The position numbers and the translations under genes are program-made. Under the pieces are notes generated by a model, which saw only the letters and a program-made list of their open reading frames with translations, was not told where the DNA came from and made no database searches. A DNA stretch of 20,925 nt, from positions 1-20,925 of the forward strand of contig JBMYQA010000085.1 in the NCBI GenBank assembly GCA_049600855.1, in the 5' to 3' direction. Shown in pieces: positions 15,601-20,925 of the stretch; the stretch's first letter is position 1; each line of letters begins with the position of its first letter. The stretch is from JBMYQA01 sp049600855. GTDB taxonomy: Bacteria; Bacteroidota; Bacteroidia; Cytophagales; Flammeovirgaceae.

Positions 15601-17652
15601 ATGAATGACACGACTCCTAAATACCCCTTCAAATTCTTAGATGCCTACACCAACGAGGATGTACCTATCTTTTTTGGTCGTGAGGAAGAAAGTAATGCCT
15701 TATATCAAATGGCCTTTCAAAGCAATATTGTGTTGGTTTACGGCGCTTCGGGAACAGGAAAAACGAGTTTAATTCAATGTGGGCTTGCCAGCAAATTCCA
15801 AAGTCACGATTGGCTGGCTTTGCCGATACGAAGGAATAACAACATTAATGAATCCTTTGAAAAAGCATTGGAACAAGCCGCTGGTCAGCATTTAAAAAGC
15901 CAAACTTCTTTAGATTTGGATTGGCTGGATCACATTATGGATGAGGAAGAAGTGCCTAGCAAGCCCAAATCAAAATGGGAAAAGCTGTTAGAAGCCGTAT
16001 ACCTCAACCACTTCAAGCCCATTTACATCATTTTCGATCAGTTTGAAGAATTGTATATCCTTGGAAATCGAGAAGAGCAGCAGCTTTTCATTCAGCAAAT
16101 GGTCGAAATTCTTCAGCTTACCCAGCCCATTACCCTCATTTTTTCCATTCGGGAAGAATACCTTGGGCATCTTTTTGAATTTGAAAAGGCTGTTCCTCAA
16201 CTACTCCGCAAAAAACTTCGCGTAGAACCCATGAATTTGAGCAAAGTAAAAGAGGTGGTATTTGGTGCTGCGCAGTATCAAAATAGCAATGTCTCCTTAG
16301 CGCAAGGCGAAGAAGAAGGCATTGCCGAAGGAATCTTTCAAAAACTCAAAGGCAAAGGAACTAAACTGACCATTGACCTTCCCTACTTGCAAGTCTTACT
16401 GGATAAATTATACCTTTCGGTAACGCAGGATGAAACGCGGCAAGCCCATGCGGAACTCAAGCAAAGTGATGTGGAAAACCTCAAAGATATCGAGGATTTA
16501 TTGCGGGATTTTTTGGCCGAGCAAGTGCGTGGCATTCAACAAAAAACGCAACATCCTGAAGAAGTGTTGTGGAAATTACTTTCTCCTTTTGCCACCTTAG
16601 AAGGCACCAAAGAACCGATTGCTAAAACAGAAATTTATCAGCGCTTAGCAAAAAATTTGAATGATGAACATACACTTACCTCCCAACAAATCGACGAATT
16701 GCTAGCCGCTTTTGTGAACAATCGCATTTTGCGTTATTCAGAAGAGGAAGGTTTATACGAATTAGCGCATGATTCCTTAGCCATACACATTTCAGAAAAA
16801 CGCAGTAAAGACGACATTGCGCTTTTAGAGATTCAACGCTTAATTAAAGGGCAAACCTCCCTAAAAAAAGAAGCGCGTAACCCTTTCAATGCCAATCAAT
16901 TGGCTTTTATGGAGCCTTACCTCGCCAAACTAAGTTTGGATGAGGATGAACAACAATTTATTGATTTCAGTAAAACGCAAATTGCCTTACAAAAAGCCGA
17001 AAAAGATCGCATTCGTCAACGTGAAATTGAAGATGCCCAACGCATTAAGACAAACTTCCGAATTGCCTTGGGAACTGCCATTGCCGCTTTAGCATTGGCA
17101 ATTGTTGCGGGTTACTTCTACCTATCTGCCGAAAAAAAAGCAAAGGCAGAGTTTGAAGCCCGACAGCAAATTCTTGTTAAAGACAGCTTAAACAGCATAG
17201 CAAAATACAATCAATATGTAGCAGAGGCAAATGGACTGGCTACCCAACAATTATACGACCAAGCAGTTAATAAACTCCAATTTGCCAAAGAATTCACGAA
17301 AGACACCTTAGCCATTAACGCTCAAATTGATAGCTTAAAACGATTAGAACAGCGCACACAAAACCTCACACAGTTATTAACCGAAGCAAATGCGCTTGTT
17401 CAAAAAGGCAATTACCAAGCAGCTATTAAAAAGTATCGGTTTGCGTATCTATTAAACGATCCATCCACCATTTTAAAACTCCGAATTCCACTCAAAGATT
17501 TGCAACAGATTCTCAGCAAAAAGATTAGTACGGCAAATGCCAATGCGCAAGCAGTAAGTTTTGATGCGAAGCGAAAGAATCGCTACCTCAATGAAGCCAA
17601 ACAAGCCAAAAATCTGCTCAATCAAGTCAATGATCTACTCAAAAAACAGTAA
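15601..17652 (+). CDS. Membrane-anchored nSTAND-type NTPase with TPR-like C-terminus
   Basis: The 683-aa protein starts with a segment typical of nSTAND1 NTPases: PYKFLDAY-like residues 9-16, then FFGREEE at 24-30. Walker A is GASGTGKTS (48-56) and Walker B is IIFDQFEEL (143-151). IREEYLGHL (183-191) follows, and a winged-helix-like ELAHDSLA lies at 387-394. STAND ATPases act as ligand-triggered oligomerising switches. A basic coiled helix (about 458-484) leads into one transmembrane segment at about 485-508. The remaining 175 residues are helical with two TPR-like units, including EANGLATQQLYDQAV and EANALVQKGNYQAAI. With the NTPase in the cytoplasm, this tail would be periplasmic. The gene lies 11 bp after CHAT and 12 bp before the LRR gene, so the three are clearly one operon. 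Confidence 0.88.
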   Translation: MNDTTPKYPFKFLDAYTNEDVPIFFGREEESNALYQMAFQSNIVLVYGASGTGKTSLIQCGLASKFQSHDWLALPIRRNNNINESFEKALEQAAGQHLKSQTSLDLDWLDHIMDEEEVPSKPKSKWEKLLEAVYLNHFKPIYIIFDQFEELYILGNREEQQLFIQQMVEILQLTQPITLIFSIREEYLGHLFEFEKAVPQLLRKKLRVEPMNLSKVKEVVFGAAQYQNSNVSLAQGEEEGIAEGIFQKLKGKGTKLTIDLPYLQVLLDKLYLSVTQDETRQAHAELKQSDVENLKDIEDLLRDFLAEQVRGIQQKTQHPEEVLWKLLSPFATLEGTKEPIAKTEIYQRLAKNLNDEHTLTSQQIDELLAAFVNNRILRYSEEEGLYELAHDSLAIHISEKRSKDDIALLEIQRLIKGQTSLKKEARNPFNANQLAFMEPYLAKLSLDEDEQQFIDFSKTQIALQKAEKDRIRQREIEDAQRIKTNFRIALGTAIAALALAIVAGYFYLSAEKKAKAEFEARQQILVKDSLNSIAKYNQYVAEANGLATQQLYDQAVNKLQFAKEFTKDTLAINAQIDSLKRLEQRTQNLTQLLTEANALVQKGNYQAAIKKYRFAYLLNDPSTILKLRIPLKDLQQILSKKISTANANAQAVSFDAKRKNRYLNEAKQAKNLLNQVNDLLKKQ

Positions 17653-17664
17653 GCCTGAATTGTC

Positions 17665-20600
17665 ATGAAATCTTTTTTCTCTTTCGTTGTGCTCGCGCTA
17701 TTGCCCTTTTTCCTCATTTCCCAACAAGAAGATCGAGATTTGGAGGAAGGCAAACGATTATATGCACAACAAGATTACTACAATGCTTACATCCGATTTA
17801 AAGCTGTAACGCATTTCGCAGAACTGAATGGTAAAAGCAACTTGGTAAAGCAAGGAACTACGTGGTTACAAAACGCGATAGTAGGGATGCAAACCCAACA
17901 ACTCAGAACAGATTCCTTGCTGCAACTCACGCAACAACTCGTTGATGCCTTTTATTTTTATGATGATCGCTTGGCACTCGCTTTTGATGGGAGACATTAC
18001 GGGTTTATCAATAAACAAGGAGAAGTAGTTATCCAATATTTATATACGGAAGCTACTGTATTTGATGATGAGAGCGGCTATGCGCAGGTAGTGAGAGACA
18101 AGCGCTCGTTTTGGTTAGGTGCCAATGGAGAGGAATTTCCCTTTTCAATTCCTTTAGAAGAGTTACCCATTCAACAAAAAGATACCACACAAACGGCTGT
18201 TCCTACGCCTCGCCAAGTAAAAATCCCTGATCAAATAGCTGATTCTTCCAGCTACTACAATTACTTTAATCAGGGCATCGGTTTTATGAGAGCGAAGCAG
18301 TATTGGGATGCTTTTCAACGTTTCCAAGCGGTGGAAGTATTGGCTAAGAACGATCAAAACGCTAAGATGTCACGACTTGGACGAATCTATAAATCGCTAA
18401 CCATTGGAGAAATTCAACACCTCATTACTAAGGCAAAAAAAAATATTGAGGTAGCGAAACGTATCCATCGTGCCTGTCACTTTTACGAAAATCGCTTTGC
18501 TTTAGCCTTTAAAAATCAGCAGTTTTATTTCATCAATCCCGCAGGTGAACCTGTTTCTAAGCTCGGCTATTGGGATAAGCTCAATCAATTTGATATTCAT
18601 GGGCTGGCATTGGCACAAAAAGATGGGAAACAGGTGTTGTTAGATACCTTGGGGCAGATTTATCCACTTGCTTATGCTATTGATGAGATTACGCCTAATA
18701 CGAAGGCATTCATCATCAACACGCCATTAGATAGTTTTCCAAGTGATATCCTTCAACATCAACAGTTAGAGATTTTATCTCTTGCGGGAAATTCTTACCG
18801 TTACAATCAATTTGAAATTCCGCCCGCTATTCAGTTACTCAATAAGTTGAAAGTCTTAAATTTAAGGTATTCGAATATGGATTCGCTTCCCGAAGCAATT
18901 GGTCAACTCAAGCACTTACACGCATTAAACTTGTATAAATCTAAGCTGTATCAGCTGCCTGACGCATTGGGAGAACTCACCAACTTAGAACAACTCCTGT
19001 TACGAGACAGTGGCTTGAACGCGTTGCCTAAAACCATTGGAAAGCTCAAGAAACTCCAAAAACTTCATATAGGATTTACCAATGTAAATCAACTTCCAGA
19101 AAGTTTCAGTCAACTGGAGCAATTAGAAGAATTAGATTTAGCAGGGATTCCGATTACAACACTTCCTTCCTCCATCTTTCAGCTCACAAATTTAAAAAAG
19201 CTCCAGTTGTATAAAATACCAATTGGTGAGCTTCCTACTGACATTGGTAAACTCCATCAATTAGTTTATTTAGATTTGGAAAATACGGGAGTTCAAACAC
19301 TTCCGAGCAGTATCAAAAACCTTCAAACGCTTAATTTCCTCGATCTTTCAGGCAGTAATCTCCGTGAACTTCCTGATGAAATTTGCCAACTGCAACAGTT
19401 AGAAAAGTTATGGATTACCAGTAAGCAACTCATCAAATTTCCAGCTAACATTCATCAACTCAATCACTTGAAGGATTTGCTTATTGAAAGCAGATCGCTT
19501 GCAACACTACCTGAAAGCATTTTTAAGCTGTATCACTTAGAATCCTTATCGCTCACTCGATTACCCATTCAAGAAATTCCTACCAGCATCAGAAATCTAA
19601 AAAAATTAACTTACTTACGAATTAACAACACCAAGATCACGGCTATTCCAGCAGAAATTAGCGAGCTACAGCAATTGACTTCCCTATATCTCAATCGAAA
19701 TAAACTAATCGCATTACCAAGCAGTGTTTTTACACTTAAAAAGTTAAAAGCGTTGAATGTCAGCAATAATAAGATTCCTACTTTATCCGATGAAATCAGC
19801 CGATTGCAACAACTGGAAAACCTTGACTTAACCCGAACAGCAATTCAACAACTGCCATCGGGGATTTGGGAATTAACGAATCTAAAAACACTCAGTTTAA
19901 GCCATACCAACATTGATCGCTTACCCAGTGACATCTCACGCTTAACACAGTTGAAGGGACTATCTTTAGGAGGCTTAGCTTTACAAAAGCTTCCTGATGA
20001 AATCGCTCAGCTATCCAAACTTACTTGGATCAGTTTACATTCAAACAGGCGACTCAGCAAACTTCCTGAAGCATTTGGTCGGCTGAAACAATTAGAAGTG
20101 CTCACCTTAAGAGATTGTCCTATTGAAGTGTTGCCCACATCTATCGGGCAATTGGAAAATCTCCAAACCTTATTACTCAGTAATACGGCAATTAAAGAAG
20201 TTCCAGAAACGATTGGACAATTGCAAGCACTGAAATCCCTGGAGCTTGATCAAACGAACATCACAGCACTTCCAGCAGCAATTGGCAATCTCCAAAATTT
20301 AGAACGGCTCATACTCCGAGCTACGCAACTCTCGGCCTTACCCGATGAAATTGGGCAACTTCAACACTTAGTAAACCTCAACCTCAGCTACAGTAAACTC
20401 CAAACCTTACCTGCTGCTATTGGCAACCTTCAACAATTAAACTCCCTCAATCTATCTCACACCAGCATCAAATCATTGCCTAAAACCATCGGTCGGCTCA
20501 CCCAATTACAAAACCTTTTATTACAAAATACTCCTTTGAGTAAATTACCTAAATCCATTGGTCAGCTCACCCAACTCACCCGATTAGATTTAAGTACCAC

Positions 20601-20925
20601 CTACCTTTCCGATCTTCCTAAAAGCTTTGGTCAGCTCAAAAACCTACAAAGCCTAAATTTAGAACAATGGCGTAGCTCAAAACTACCTGTTGTCATCGGC
20701 CAACTGACCAACCTCAGAGCACTATCATTAAAAAATGCGATTGTTTCCCAATTACCTGCTGAGTTTGGAAACTTAAAACAATTGCGATGGTTACATCTTG
20801 AAAAATCAGAGATTCGATCTTTGCCAAGCGAAATCACGCAACTTCATAGATTAGAAACCCTCAACTTAAACTCAACAGCTATTACTGCTTTGCCTTCGGA
20901 CATTGGGCTATTAAGCGAACTAAAG
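17665..20925 (+). CDS. Exported protein with two TPR/WG-like modules and a long leucine-rich-repeat array (C-terminus outside window)
   Basis: The frame stays open from the ATG at 17665 to the window end (1087 codons). Residues 1-19 look like a signal peptide (MKSFFSFVVLALLPFF, then LIS-QQ), so the protein is probably periplasmic or on the surface. Residues of about 26-172 and 201-347 are two copies of one module: a TPR-like helix pair (EEGKRLYAQQDYYNAYIRF) then a WG-like beta segment (RLALAF...FIN..GE). From about 358 onward there are more than 30 leucine-rich repeats with a 23-residue period and consensus LPxxIGQLxxLxxLxLxxTxI. LRR solenoids usually bind proteins or surface ligands. Its place in the CHAT-STAND operon suggests it is the sensor or partner of the STAND tail, which also carries TPR-like units. 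The stop and any C-terminal anchor or sorting domain are not visible. Confidence 0.88.
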   Translation, partial: MKSFFSFVVLALLPFFLISQQEDRDLEEGKRLYAQQDYYNAYIRFKAVTHFAELNGKSNLVKQGTTWLQNAIVGMQTQQLRTDSLLQLTQQLVDAFYFYDDRLALAFDGRHYGFINKQGEVVIQYLYTEATVFDDESGYAQVVRDKRSFWLGANGEEFPFSIPLEELPIQQKDTTQTAVPTPRQVKIPDQIADSSSYYNYFNQGIGFMRAKQYWDAFQRFQAVEVLAKNDQNAKMSRLGRIYKSLTIGEIQHLITKAKKNIEVAKRIHRACHFYENRFALAFKNQQFYFINPAGEPVSKLGYWDKLNQFDIHGLALAQKDGKQVLLDTLGQIYPLAYAIDEITPNTKAFIINTPLDSFPSDILQHQQLEILSLAGNSYRYNQFEIPPAIQLLNKLKVLNLRYSNMDSLPEAIGQLKHLHALNLYKSKLYQLPDALGELTNLEQLLLRDSGLNALPKTIGKLKKLQKLHIGFTNVNQLPESFSQLEQLEELDLAGIPITTLPSSIFQLTNLKKLQLYKIPIGELPTDIGKLHQLVYLDLENTGVQTLPSSIKNLQTLNFLDLSGSNLRELPDEICQLQQLEKLWITSKQLIKFPANIHQLNHLKDLLIESRSLATLPESIFKLYHLESLSLTRLPIQEIPTSIRNLKKLTYLRINNTKITAIPAEISELQQLTSLYLNRNKLIALPSSVFTLKKLKALNVSNNKIPTLSDEISRLQQLENLDLTRTAIQQLPSGIWELTNLKTLSLSHTNIDRLPSDISRLTQLKGLSLGGLALQKLPDEIAQLSKLTWISLHSNRRLSKLPEAFGRLKQLEVLTLRDCPIEVLPTSIGQLENLQTLLLSNTAIKEVPETIGQLQALKSLELDQTNITALPAAIGNLQNLERLILRATQLSALPDEIGQLQHLVNLNLSYSKLQTLPAAIGNLQQLNSLNLSHTSIKSLPKTIGRLTQLQNLLLQNTPLSKLPKSIGQLTQLTRLDLSTTYLSDLPKSFGQLKNLQSLNLEQWRSSKLPVVIGQLTNLRALSLKNAIVSQLPAEFGNLKQLRWLHLEKSEIRSLPSEITQLHRLETLNLNSTAITALPSDIGLLSELK
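17740..18705 (+). repeat. Tandem duplication of a 175-residue TPR/WG-like module
   Basis: Two segments of the LRR protein align without gaps at a 175-residue (525-bp) spacing. Gly29, Ala41, Arg44, Phe45, Ala47 and Val48 match Gly204, Ala216, Arg219, Phe220, Ala222 and Val223. Tyr99-x-x-Arg-x-Ala-Leu-Ala-Phe matches the same pattern from Tyr274, and FIN..GE at 114-120 matches 289-295. The copies have diverged strongly, so the duplication is old. Confidence 0.75.
18736..20925 (+). repeat. Leucine-rich-repeat array, 69-bp (23-residue) period, more than 30 copies
   Basis: From about Phe358 the protein repeats a 23-residue unit beginning with (L/I/F)P. Two early units are irregular, and about 29 more follow to the window edge; only one of these is longer by a residue (near 20042). 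The later units, from about 20060, share more of IGQL and IGNL with each other than the central units (about 19380-19800) do, which suggests more recent expansion at the 3' end. The array continues beyond the window. Confidence 0.9.

Overview
The window looks like part of a Bacteroidota chromosome, probably a gliding or filamentous marine-type lineage of the Cytophagales/Saprospirales kind. The grounds are the low GC (near 40% by eye), genes without Shine-Dalgarno leaders, one promoter matching the Bacteroidota form (TTG, 19-bp spacer, TAnnTTTG), a SiaB-type kinase, a fused OtsA-OtsB enzyme and a CHAT/STAND/LRR gene set. The genus cannot be fixed from sequence alone. No rRNA, tRNA, CRISPR array or transposase gene was found.

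Layout. 1-2458 (minus): exported VIT + von Willebrand A protein, cut by the window start. 2459-3128: non-coding, with a rho-independent terminator and a 250-bp MITE-like element flanked by an 11-bp direct repeat. 3129-5303 (minus): bifunctional trehalose-6-phosphate synthase/phosphatase. 5304-6201: about 900 bp with hairpins but no convincing gene. 6202-6630 (plus): small exported protein with two internal repeats, converging on metH through a shared terminator. 6698-12057 (minus): transcription unit read as exported unknown protein, YbjQ/UPF0145, SiaB-like kinase, metH. Its leader carries a clear SAM-I riboswitch (12146-12248) and a good upstream promoter, so methionine synthase is the distal gene of a SAM-sensing unit. 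12565-13614 (plus): zinc N-acetylmuramoyl-L-alanine amidase with two SH3 domains and no signal peptide.

13718-20925 (plus): a tight three-gene operon with gaps of 11 and 12 bp. It encodes a CHAT caspase-like protease with an intact His/Cys dyad, a membrane-anchored nSTAND NTPase, and an exported protein with two TPR-like/WG-like modules followed by more than 30 leucine-rich repeats, still open at the window end. This is the most interesting part. The arrangement suggests a periplasmic LRR sensor, a transmembrane STAND switch and a cytoplasmic CHAT protease, formally like an inflammasome. That model is inferred from domain order and predicted topology only.
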